Positions 44,801 through 52,498 of a stretch of DNA of 64,000 bases are shown in pieces. Below the pieces are notes generated by a model. That model ran no database searches, was not told where the DNA came from, and saw only the letters and a program-made list of their open reading frames with translations. A program made the position numbers and the translations under genes. The DNA comes from Candidatus Thalassarchaeaceae archaeon (GTDB lineage Archaea > Thermoplasmatota > Poseidoniia > Poseidoniales > Thalassarchaeaceae): NCBI GenBank assembly GCA_030747485.1, contig JASLKP010000006.1:1-64000 (forward strand), read 5' to 3'. Each line of letters opens with the position of its first letter. Position 1 is the first letter of the stretch.

Positions 44801-46925
44801 CGAAGCCTCGAGTGAAGCACAGCAAATTGCCATCACCATTGATGACGCTATTGGGCAGCCAACGAATCTAACGCTGCACTATTGGGTTGAAGCGGATCAT
44901 GATACAAATCGAAATGGTGTCGCTGATGAAGAAGAATACGTGAATCAAACGTTAACAAATGTCACTGAAGATGCTGAGAAGGTGTTCTTTGGTATCATTG
45001 ATGACTCAAGGAATCCAAACATGGCTCGTGTTTCCTACTATGTGTCTGGAACGGATGTCGCTGGAAATCAATTGGTATCACCAGATGGTCCAGGGTTTGG
45101 ATATGATCTCGCCACTTATCGTACTCGAAAAGATATGGCATCCGTATTCACTGGTCTTGACTGGGTTGGCCACTCAGATGGGAATGATGTATTCAGTGGT
45201 ACTGAACAATCAATCTCTGTAGGATTGGTAGATGCAAATGGAATTATCGATTTTGAATACATTGCACTCATCTTTGATTTTGAAGGGCCAGACCCTGAAA
45301 GAGATCAGCAGCGAATGTGGTACGATGGAAGAGAAGATTCGTGGTTCTACGATGAAGCATATCTTGAATTATTATCGAGCAGTTCAACGACTGTTACAAC
45401 CAACAACTCTGGACTCCCATGGATTTTCATTGACTTTGATTTCAAGTTCTCATGGGATTGGCCAGATGAAGACATTTCTGATTTGGCCTTAGAATACAAG
45501 GAACTTGGTTCACCGACTCCAACTAGAATCGAATTTAGCGAACATACATTCAGTGTAGAGAACGATTTGGTGTTGAATGCGAATTCATACTCTGTTGAAG
45601 ATGTGGCTGAACCAAGAGTTGGGCCACTTGACGATGCGACACCCGTCAGACCTGACGACAGACTCCGATGGTCAGGTCATGTCGTTTACGAAGATAGCAA
45701 TGTGCCAGCACCCAATGATTTGGGAATTACTGTTGAAGTCTTTGATGGCGTTCAATACTGGTCAGATGGAAGCCTTGCAGATGATGGTAGCTTCAGTATT
45801 GAAGTTCCATTGTCTGCAGCCACCTCATTGCAGAGTGCCGAAAGTCGAACATTCCTCACAGGCGTGCGAAATGTGCCTGGTCGTGGAGAAGACATGACCA
45901 GAGATACTGTTGCAACCACCTTGCAATTACAGGTGGATCACACACCCCCACGTGTTCATCATCGAATGGAACCAATCGATGTAATCGACATCTCTACAGA
46001 CAGCGATTTGACCTCTGTCCCTGTCAGGTTTGTCGGTTGGGAAGAATGTCTGTTAGCAGACGAAAATGACCGTTGTGCAGCCTTTGGACAAAGTCCACAA
46101 TGGGTGAACTGGGTCATGCGTGACGATGTTCGAACAATTGCAGCTGGACAATCGCCTCTTGCCATGCAAGTACTCGATGGAAGTATCGAATGGATTGGAG
46201 AAGTAGACCTAACCAGTGATGGTGTCGTTACGCCTCGTTCTGGCTATCGTGTTGGGTTCTGGATTACTGGGCACGACGCAGCAGGAAATGAATTCCCAAT
46301 GACTGCAAATACAGAGAGCGACCCTGTGCGTGAACGCACTGAAGATGATGGTGACTTCGATCTCGCTTGGGTGAGATTAGGAGCAACTGTACCAGAATTA
46401 ATTGTGCAAAGTGTGACACTTGAGGAAGACACAGTTAGTGAAGGTTCAGAGATTAAGGTCGTTGCAATCATTGCCAATGTTGGAGGCGTGAATGCCTCAT
46501 CATTTACAGTGAAGTTCTTCGCTGGAGACAAAGAGATTACCACGGAGAGAATCGCAGGACTACCTGAGGATACTGATCATCGGATTGAAACCACCTGGAA
46601 AGCCAAAAAAGGTGTTGACAGAATTACTGTAATCGTTGATGCTGACAATGAAGTTGTCGAAGTTGATGAAGAAGGGAACAGCATGTCAGTGGGTATTTCG
46701 GTTGAATATTCATGGGGAATGGGCTGGATTGATAGTTGGCGAAAGAATCCACTCACTGTGATTGGAGTCATTTTCGCATTCATCTTGTTACCAGTCATTG
46801 CAGTAATTACCTGGAAGACATCATTGTCTGGTGCTCAGGACCTCTATGCTGAGGAACTACACTACGAAGACGAAGATGACGACGAATGGGAATACGAAGA
46901 CGAAGATGACGATGGATGGGAGTGA
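41880..46925 (+). CDS. Giant surface protein with CARDB domain and acidic repeat tail
   Basis: A 1681-residue secreted protein: signal peptide (MRKIAILLLATLLFSYTL, cleavage near 23), long Thr/Ser/Asn/Gly-rich beta regions with many sequons, and a CARDB-like domain (about 1500-1600, ELIVQSVTLEEDTVSEGSEI). One membrane helix follows near 1630 (VIGVIFAFILLPVIAVITW), then a cytoplasmic tail with a twice-repeated ten-residue acidic unit (YEDEDDDEWE, YEDEDDDGWE). No enzyme motif is seen. It is probably an S-layer-like or adhesive protein. The start is supported by GTGAGGGGG. Its stop codon's last base begins an inverted repeat reaching into the helicase leader. Confidence 0.8.
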   Translation: MRKIAILLLATLLFSYTLPFASAVTETQYSDGTTTFTHVFSQSGDAATPGVTLPYGANVEDVEFVIEGEASQQNWINLSVDRDFNGPGTTNTNFNPTWFNGGYRTNLASENDELQLNTQETTSYWSLTSSNDVASSSGGVLNTTGGHFSMSENGMMGITTERTETLTGGNWNYVGPVIKQYDEIHVTKWTSTSLYNTPSMYRYNATTGTYIGITNLNIGSCTSSASAYVYDVTSDGNGTVWMVSYSYRYISRWTYNPTANPPTYTCQQSWSVPTSGSTRYPYGIAFDPTDNEMYFLTGTYQSPSYIVELWKVNRSSPTTSQASWTLGTIQSGHGIPSGLDVQMPRITYNVFCSSSTTISTNCKARSYLSVYHTTGTWPEHQGDILYDMPIYGLERIDDELAFTCYYSSVCPSGQTRKVNIIGTSTPSWTGTPSSTAAIITSSVKTLSSPVTQVKLGAAVTWEPTGTSVDFMVTNDGGTTWKRATTGNTVTFANGGTQIAWKAWLNGTTTDAPILDSVGLSYTASYSPTGQVRMYYYAFQTGNTMPVASTIWWNASTPGGSSLDFYWYTGSSACNGKTHNIASSGSTVTFSGTTSYLTLCIDFDAGTNNEYTPTLYDFNVVTYTNAPQNVKLDIGDDNTFEWSHTGNLLSRITVSNSEMIDSFNDLVPQTGTGTIVIPINLHSGSAGKVNILSMSIEYTMVTVNLDLQYDENMVLHERSEPYEIITRHVIGDNSLSITNAELTFLASPSSDAPKLSWTNDGTLVDDDPEDWIIPDQSTTWTSTTNGIFEIHWMFRVTDDFPEQNNVGFRVSCTDDNGFTPETLATVSTGIYVNQSYGLGWLNLHDVEGEVTENDVQDGHWIVAGETVHFQGQIWFSGTQDAPLNSVFDVRVVRKDSQGDFTAASWKDTSNANGSFFISVEIPSMDIPDGVTFEIQIYNERDPTKVLATENSWRRTVRVDNSPPAISANWPADDDYEASSEAQQIAITIDDAIGQPTNLTLHYWVEADHDTNRNGVADEEEYVNQTLTNVTEDAEKVFFGIIDDSRNPNMARVSYYVSGTDVAGNQLVSPDGPGFGYDLATYRTRKDMASVFTGLDWVGHSDGNDVFSGTEQSISVGLVDANGIIDFEYIALIFDFEGPDPERDQQRMWYDGREDSWFYDEAYLELLSSSSTTVTTNNSGLPWIFIDFDFKFSWDWPDEDISDLALEYKELGSPTPTRIEFSEHTFSVENDLVLNANSYSVEDVAEPRVGPLDDATPVRPDDRLRWSGHVVYEDSNVPAPNDLGITVEVFDGVQYWSDGSLADDGSFSIEVPLSAATSLQSAESRTFLTGVRNVPGRGEDMTRDTVATTLQLQVDHTPPRVHHRMEPIDVIDISTDSDLTSVPVRFVGWEECLLADENDRCAAFGQSPQWVNWVMRDDVRTIAAGQSPLAMQVLDGSIEWIGEVDLTSDGVVTPRSGYRVGFWITGHDAAGNEFPMTANTESDPVRERTEDDGDFDLAWVRLGATVPELIVQSVTLEEDTVSEGSEIKVVAIIANVGGVNASSFTVKFFAGDKEITTERIAGLPEDTDHRIETTWKAKKGVDRITVIVDADNEVVEVDEEGNSMSVGISVEYSWGMGWIDSWRKNPLTVIGVIFAFILLPVIAVITWKTSLSGAQDLYAEELHYEDEDDDEWEYEDEDDDGWE
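46863..46922 (+). repeat. Tandem 30-bp duplication encoding the acidic tail
   Basis: Units 46863-46892 and 46893-46922 differ at only three bases and each encodes the ten residues YEDEDDD(E/G)WE at the C-terminus of the surface protein. This looks like a recent in-frame duplication. Confidence 0.7.
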
Positions 46926-46986
46926 TTCCCCCCGAACGGCGGATTCAATACCCACGCACGCACGCATGCGCGTACGAGGGGGGAAT
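46925..46986 (+). promoter_or_regulatory. Inverted repeat that can pair with the helicase ribosome site
   Basis: ATTCCCCCC at 46925-46933 is perfectly complementary to GGGGGGAAT at 46978-46986, which contains the ribosome-binding G-run of the Lhr helicase gene (ATG at 46991). The 44 bases between also hold a near-palindromic ACGC repeat. Pairing would mask the ribosome site until upstream translation or another factor opens it. Confidence 0.5.
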
Positions 46987-46990
46987 TTGA

Positions 46991-49900
46991 ATGGCTGGAT
47001 TTGATACACTTTGTGACCCTCTTCGCAATTATCTAGAGAAACAACATTGGGAACCCACTCCCATCCAAAATGTTGCAATTGAACCACTCCTTTCTGGAGA
47101 TGACCGCCTATTGATTGCACCCACTGGATCGGGAAAAACAGAAGCTGCAATTCTACCGATTATGAGTCGAATATTCACCCACGGGTGGGGTCCAATGTCA
47201 GTCCTCTATGTTACACCTCTAAGGGCATTGAATAGAGACATCAACCGACGATTGGAAGAATGGTCATTATTGGCTGGAATCTCAATTGGTTTACGCCATG
47301 GAGATACGTCTCAAGCAGAGAGGAATAGGCAATCAAAGAATCCACCGGATTTACTGGTCACAACACCAGAGACTCTGCAAATCATGTTGACAGGTAAGAG
47401 ACTGCGAGAACATCTGAAGAATGTTCGAGTTGTCATCGTTGACGAAGTTCACGAATTGGCCGCTTCCGAAAGAGGAGGACAATTACTGGTAGGGTTGTCT
47501 CGAGTGGAAGAACTTGCTCGGAGACGGATTCAGCGAGTCGGACTCTCTGCAACAGTTGGAAACCCAACCGAAGTTGCACATTGGCTCTCACCAAATGCAG
47601 GAAAGCCAATCATCGCACCGGCACCACGTTCCACAGAGATCCGAATTACATGTTCACAACCTGAAGATTCAGATGTAGCAATCGCATTGGATTACAATAC
47701 TTCACCTAAAGCAATGGCATCACTTCGAATGCTTGCGGGTCGTCTGAAAGATGATGCGCCTGCACTCATCTTTGTCAACAGTAGAAACGCTGCAGAAACC
47801 GTTGCATCTAGACTGAAGACATTTGATGAAACATTGGATATTGGAGTACATCATGGTTCGTTATCCAGTGATTTACGTGAAGAAATGGAGAATAGACTCC
47901 AGAGTGGTGATATCCATGCATTGGTCTGTACAAGTAGTTTAGAATTAGGCATCGATGTAGGTGCCATCAGACATGTACACCAAATTCAATCCCCAAGAGC
48001 TGTCGATCGTTTGCTACAAAGAGTTGGGCGAGCAGATCACGTCCTAGGGGGTACTGGTCGTGGAGATCTTGTTGCATGGGAAGTTGATGATATTGCTGAA
48101 GCTGCAGTCATTGCAAGGCGTGCAGTACAAGGAGAAATTGAAGGCGTCAGATGGAGGACAATGCCACGTACCGTCGCTGCGAATCAAATGGTGATGATGA
48201 CATTAGCAGAAGGCATCACGCCGTTATCAGCAACGACTACACTATTGCAGCGCACTTCCATTTTCTCTGAATGGTGTCACGATGACACGTTGGCACTTGC
48301 AAGAATTCTAGCAGATCGATGGTTGATTCGTTTGGTTGAAAACCCAAGCGAATCGGATCCACTAGAATGGGCTCCTTCACTTTGGAGAGCACTTGCAGTG
48401 GGACTTGCAATTCCAGCAGAAAGACCGAAACCGATGGATATTGAGGCAACTGAAGATTCTGAATTAAATCGATGGAGGAAAGAAATTCGCTCAAGATTGC
48501 CACAACATCTCAAGGAGGGTTGGACGTCTGCAAGTTCTCGTTCACGTCAATACATGCTTTCTCACCTTTCGATGATTCCTGATGAGCAACGATACACTGT
48601 CAGAGATGCCGTCACTAGGAAGGGCATCGGTTCAGTCGACGAGGCTTTCGTCCTCTCATTGGATGATTCTGGTCAGGAGACTGATGGAGCACCTCGACGT
48701 TTCGTCATGGTCGGACGTACGTGGGAGATTGTTGAAGCCAACCCTGAGAAATCCGAATTATTGGTTTCACCAGCCAGAGTGAGTGGTCCTGTGCCCATTT
48801 GGAGTGGCGAATTGCCTCCAGTTCCGGCTGAAATTGCACGTGAAGTTGGAGCCCTTCGTCGTAGAATTAGGGGCCTCGCCAGTGGAATCCAAGAGGAGGA
48901 GATGGAGGGTGCCGAGAGACTCGATTGGATTGGTGGAGCGATGCCAGATGTCGACATAGAGGACTACCCCCTTGCTCCAGATGCAATGGACATTCTCATG
49001 AATACCATTAGCGAGCATGTAGATGCTACCTCAAATCTACCTGATGAACGACATCTAGATATTGAAACAAGAAAAGATGCAATCGTAGTAAATTCATGTC
49101 ATGGAAGCAGGATAAATGAAACCTTAGCACACTTCCTACAAGCGATGGCGTCGACAATTGAAGGAAAGATGGGGCGGGTCATTGTCGACCCATACAGAAT
49201 CAGTTTACAGGTGCCGGGATTACGTGCATCACATGTCATTGATTGGCTCACTGAAACCCAACCTGAAGGGCTACTCAGTATCATGAGAGTTACAATTCCT
49301 AAAGGTCGTCAATTACGTTGGAGGTTGGTACAAGTTTGCAAGGTATTTGGAGTACTTCGTTCAGGCATAGATCCTCGCAAGGTCAATCTCGCAGGAATTG
49401 CGAATCGATACAAGGGGACCCCACTGATGGATGATGCATTGGACAAACTGTTCAGTGAGCGAATGGATATTGATGGAACTGTTGATTTGTTACGAGCAAT
49501 TCAAGATGGGATTGTGAAAGTAGAACACCGTAGCCCTGGACCACTTGGTTTATCTCCACGTTCTGAACGAGATATGCAACTACCTGAATGGTCGAATATC
49601 GAAGTTCGTGAACGACTTGAAGGACGCTTGATGAATGAGCGGGCGATTACAATTTGTTTACGTTGTAAAGCCTCGACTCGATTCCGAGTTGCACGTTATC
49701 CAGAAATTGATGCAAAGTGTACAATATGCAATGCCACAATGCGAGCAGTTGCTCGTGAAGCACAGGCTGAGGACTTGAAAAAATGGGTCAAGACTGACGA
49801 TGATGATAAGATTCGTAATCGAATGATGCGTAACGCAGAGATGGTACAGAACAGAGGAATTGATGCAATTCTCTGCCTCATGGCACGTGGAGTTGGTGAG

Positions 49901-50017
49901 GACACTGCAACTCGAATTTTACGAACAAATCCAATCGGTGGTACGAGGGACTCATTGCTAAAATCAATCCATGATGCTGAAATCCAGTATGCACGTACAC
50001 GGCGCTTTTGGGGTTAG
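46991..50017 (+). CDS. Lhr-family superfamily 2 helicase
   Basis: A 1008-residue DNA/RNA helicase. Walker A (LIAPTGSGKTEA, about residue 40), VIVDEVHELAA (DEVH motif II), GLSATVGNP (motif III), TSSLELGIDVG and RLLQRVGRAD (motif VI) are all present. The long C-terminal region includes a winged-helix part and a late cysteine cluster (CLRCKASTRFRVA and CTIC, near 886-915), suggesting a zinc finger. Lhr proteins unwind branched DNA or RNA:DNA hybrids in repair. The start is fixed by the GAGGGGGG ribosome site. The UPF0200 kinase gene follows, separated by about 28 bases. Confidence 0.88.
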   Translation: MAGFDTLCDPLRNYLEKQHWEPTPIQNVAIEPLLSGDDRLLIAPTGSGKTEAAILPIMSRIFTHGWGPMSVLYVTPLRALNRDINRRLEEWSLLAGISIGLRHGDTSQAERNRQSKNPPDLLVTTPETLQIMLTGKRLREHLKNVRVVIVDEVHELAASERGGQLLVGLSRVEELARRRIQRVGLSATVGNPTEVAHWLSPNAGKPIIAPAPRSTEIRITCSQPEDSDVAIALDYNTSPKAMASLRMLAGRLKDDAPALIFVNSRNAAETVASRLKTFDETLDIGVHHGSLSSDLREEMENRLQSGDIHALVCTSSLELGIDVGAIRHVHQIQSPRAVDRLLQRVGRADHVLGGTGRGDLVAWEVDDIAEAAVIARRAVQGEIEGVRWRTMPRTVAANQMVMMTLAEGITPLSATTTLLQRTSIFSEWCHDDTLALARILADRWLIRLVENPSESDPLEWAPSLWRALAVGLAIPAERPKPMDIEATEDSELNRWRKEIRSRLPQHLKEGWTSASSRSRQYMLSHLSMIPDEQRYTVRDAVTRKGIGSVDEAFVLSLDDSGQETDGAPRRFVMVGRTWEIVEANPEKSELLVSPARVSGPVPIWSGELPPVPAEIAREVGALRRRIRGLASGIQEEEMEGAERLDWIGGAMPDVDIEDYPLAPDAMDILMNTISEHVDATSNLPDERHLDIETRKDAIVVNSCHGSRINETLAHFLQAMASTIEGKMGRVIVDPYRISLQVPGLRASHVIDWLTETQPEGLLSIMRVTIPKGRQLRWRLVQVCKVFGVLRSGIDPRKVNLAGIANRYKGTPLMDDALDKLFSERMDIDGTVDLLRAIQDGIVKVEHRSPGPLGLSPRSERDMQLPEWSNIEVRERLEGRLMNERAITICLRCKASTRFRVARYPEIDAKCTICNATMRAVAREAQAEDLKKWVKTDDDDKIRNRMMRNAEMVQNRGIDAILCLMARGVGEDTATRILRTNPIGGTRDSLLKSIHDAEIQYARTRRFWG

Positions 50018-50045
50018 TAATCATCATGAACGGGGATGCAAACGC

Positions 50046-50600
50046 ATGTCTATGTGGTTTGGTCTGACCGGTCGGAATGCATCTGGAAAAACGACTGTTG
50101 TCGAATGGTTTGTCTCCAATGGATTTACCGCAACCTCTTGTTCAGATTCAATTCGAAATTGGTTGCGCGAGCAGCAAACCGAAATCACTCGAGAAAATCT
50201 AATCCAAGGGGGACGGACACTACGTTCAGAAGGTGGCCCAGGTATTCTTGCTGAAATGCTGAGAGATGAACATGCAGATGTAAGCAATCTCGTCATTGAT
50301 TCAATTAGAACACCTGCTGAGGTCGAGGCGCTCCGTCAGAGACCGGATTTTCGTCTCATTGAAATCAGAGCAAGTTTGGAAGGGCGATGGAATCGATTAC
50401 TAGCACGCGGAAGACCGGGTGATCCCGAACATTACGAGAAATTTGTCGAGCAAGAAGAAGCGGAATTGATTGCAGCGGATGAAAGTGGACAAGCACTGAA
50501 AGCAACTGCTGAAATGGCTGATGTTGTCATCAACAATGATGGAAATCTGGATGAATTAATCGCCGCTCTTGAGGCGTTGATTACACCTGGCGGACAGTAA
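50046..50600 (+). CDS. UPF0200 family P-loop kinase-like protein
   Basis: The 184-residue protein has the P-loop GLTGRNASGKTTV at residues 5-17 and the archaeal UPF0200 pattern: VIDSIRTPAEVEAL, a nucleotide-lid segment RWNRLLARGRPGDP, then a Glu-rich helix and ADVVINND. The family is related to dephospho-CoA and adenylate kinases; its natural substrate is unknown. I take the ATG at 50046 (a second at 50052), after a GGGG ribosome site; the longer frame overlaps the helicase. The last 20 bases overlap the convergent dCMP deaminase gene. Confidence 0.8.
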   Translation: MSMWFGLTGRNASGKTTVVEWFVSNGFTATSCSDSIRNWLREQQTEITRENLIQGGRTLRSEGGPGILAEMLRDEHADVSNLVIDSIRTPAEVEALRQRPDFRLIEIRASLEGRWNRLLARGRPGDPEHYEKFVEQEEAELIAADESGQALKATAEMADVVINNDGNLDELIAALEALITPGGQ

Positions 50601-51018
50601 TGCCCGCCTCACTCATCATCTTCATCGATGTGTCGAAGTCAGAATGCCATCGCTCAGGTATTTCACTGTCTGATGGATATACAACCTCAGTCACACCTGC
50701 TTGGATGAGCGAGCGGGCACAACGTGTACATGGAGGCCATGTCACGTATGCAGTACTGTCTTTGAGAGAAAGACCAATGCGAGCGGCGTGCATAATCGCA
50801 TTCTCTTCAGCATGACAAATGAGAGGGTACTTTTGCTCACGGTCTGACAACCTCTCCGGATCATCATCAATACCTCGAGGAAATCCATTGAATCCAGTAC
50901 TACGAATTTCACGATCTTCGCCTACAACGACGCAACCCACCTTGGTGGAGGGGTCTTTGGACCAAGTGGAAATGTGGTCAGCGAGAGCCAAGAATCGACG
51001 GTCCCACTTCTCGCTCAT
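50581..51018 (-). CDS. dCMP deaminase
   Basis: The 145-residue zinc enzyme converts dCMP to dUMP for thymidylate synthesis. The catalytic HAEENAIMHAA (zinc His and proton-shuttling Glu) and PPCTRCARSLI (zinc cysteines) are both intact. The opening WDRRFLALADHISTWSKDPSTKVG is typical of the family, and the length is normal. AGGGTGAG precedes the ATG. It overlaps the end of the kinase gene. Confidence 0.93.
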   Translation of the reverse strand: MSEKWDRRFLALADHISTWSKDPSTKVGCVVVGEDREIRSTGFNGFPRGIDDDPERLSDREQKYPLICHAEENAIMHAARIGLSLKDSTAYVTWPPCTRCARSLIQAGVTEVVYPSDSEIPERWHSDFDTSMKMMSEAGITVRQV

Positions 51019-51062
51019 CTTCTCACCCTTCCTTCGCTACCTGACCATTCCTTTGAGGTTTC

Positions 51063-52436
51063 TCACGCGATGGGGTCAGTCCCATCCTCACCTTGGATTG
51101 GAATGAGTGTGTTCATTGCATCTAACGAATCCTCTTTTACAATTTTCAAAATGTCACCGATAAGATACAAACTGCCAATACAAAGTAAGGGAACTGGTGT
51201 ACTGGAATCCAACTTGAGAATCTGATTGTGAGCTTCAATAAATGCATCTTTAGAATCCTCTACAGTTCTAAGATTGATCTGGAGACCGTGTTCTGCAATC
51301 GCTTCTGCCAATTCATTACTATCCACTGGTGCTCGGCGTCCTTGACTGGGTTGAGTGACAAAAATATGTTCGATTCGACCATCTACAATCATTTCAGCCA
51401 ATGGATGCAAGAAATCATGCATTTCGTTCTGTTGAGTACATCCAATTAGAATCGCGCCAGGCATGGGGCTCTCATCTCTTGATTTTTGGAGTCTAATTTG
51501 TTCACATGTACGAGCCATTCCACTAGGATTGTGTGCTGCATCGAGTAATATTGGTACCCCTTCATAATCCAACCATTGCATTCGTCCAGGCCAATGCGTA
51601 TGGTTAACCGCCAATTCAATCGCTTCGTAAACAGAGTACTCATTCATTGCCATAGCAGCGGTTCTAGCTAACATTGCTGCCTCCTTCTTGTATGGAATCC
51701 ATCCATCAAAATCTACCACTGGTGGCAATGGTCGGAATGGTTGATTGGATTCTGCAAAGCGAATTGCAACGGAGCGATCTGCCCGCCACCACCACGCATT
51801 GTTATGGTCACGAACGGCAGACTCAATGACGCTACGAGCTTCTGCATCGTATGTCCACGATGCGATAAACGGACGACCCTGCCGAACAATGGCAACTTTT
51901 TCACCTGCGATTTCAGCCAATGTGTTTCCAAGATACTCTGTGTGTTCCAATGCTAATTCGGTAAGGATGGTGCAATCTGCATCTACCAATCGAGTTGCAT
52001 CTAAACGACCCCCCAAACCAGTTTCAATAATTGCTCTCTCGACACCTAGCGATGAGAACGCTAGCATGGCAACCAAGAATGTCGCCTCATAGTAGGTAGG
52101 AGTGGTTTTTGGAGATTGGGATGATACTTGGATAATTTTGGAAAGACAATCATCGAATAATTCGTCACTAATCGGAACGCCATCAACTCGGACACGCTCG
52201 TTCTCACTACAAAGATGAGGTGAGGAAAATAATCCTGTACAGGTTCCTGTCAACGTGAATGCATTGGCTAAGATTGCACAACAGGAACCCTTGCCGTTAC
52301 TGCCAGCGACATGAACCGAAGGGAAATTCTGTTGGGGCATCTTGAGACGCGCCAAGAGAGTTGCTGTTCTCTCTAATCCGGGCTGCATACCCATTTCTTT
52401 CAGTGAAGCAAGCCACGCTCTAGGTTCACCTGACAT
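51063..52436 (-). CDS. folC: Folylpolyglutamate synthase/dihydrofolate synthase family (Mur-ligase fold)
   Basis: An ATP-dependent ligase of about 457 residues. The FolC P-loop HVAGSNGKGS and the following LFSSPHLCSENERVRVDGVPI are diagnostic, as are ETGLGGRLDATR and DAAHNPSGM in the C-terminal ligase domain. It adds glutamate to folate or to an archaeal pterin analogue. I start it at the ATG at 52436, since the longer frame (to 52493) would run almost to the divergent protease gene. Confidence 0.93.
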   Translation of the reverse strand: MSGEPRAWLASLKEMGMQPGLERTATLLARLKMPQQNFPSVHVAGSNGKGSCCAILANAFTLTGTCTGLFSSPHLCSENERVRVDGVPISDELFDDCLSKIIQVSSQSPKTTPTYYEATFLVAMLAFSSLGVERAIIETGLGGRLDATRLVDADCTILTELALEHTEYLGNTLAEIAGEKVAIVRQGRPFIASWTYDAEARSVIESAVRDHNNAWWWRADRSVAIRFAESNQPFRPLPPVVDFDGWIPYKKEAAMLARTAAMAMNEYSVYEAIELAVNHTHWPGRMQWLDYEGVPILLDAAHNPSGMARTCEQIRLQKSRDESPMPGAILIGCTQQNEMHDFLHPLAEMIVDGRIEHIFVTQPSQGRRAPVDSNELAEAIAEHGLQINLRTVEDSKDAFIEAHNQILKLDSSTPVPLLCIGSLYLIGDILKIVKEDSLDAMNTLIPIQGEDGTDPIA

Positions 52437-52498
52437 CCGTACGCCCCGAACCGCGGTGAACGGTCGCCTTGAAATGGGCTTTGAGAGTCCCACGAGCC

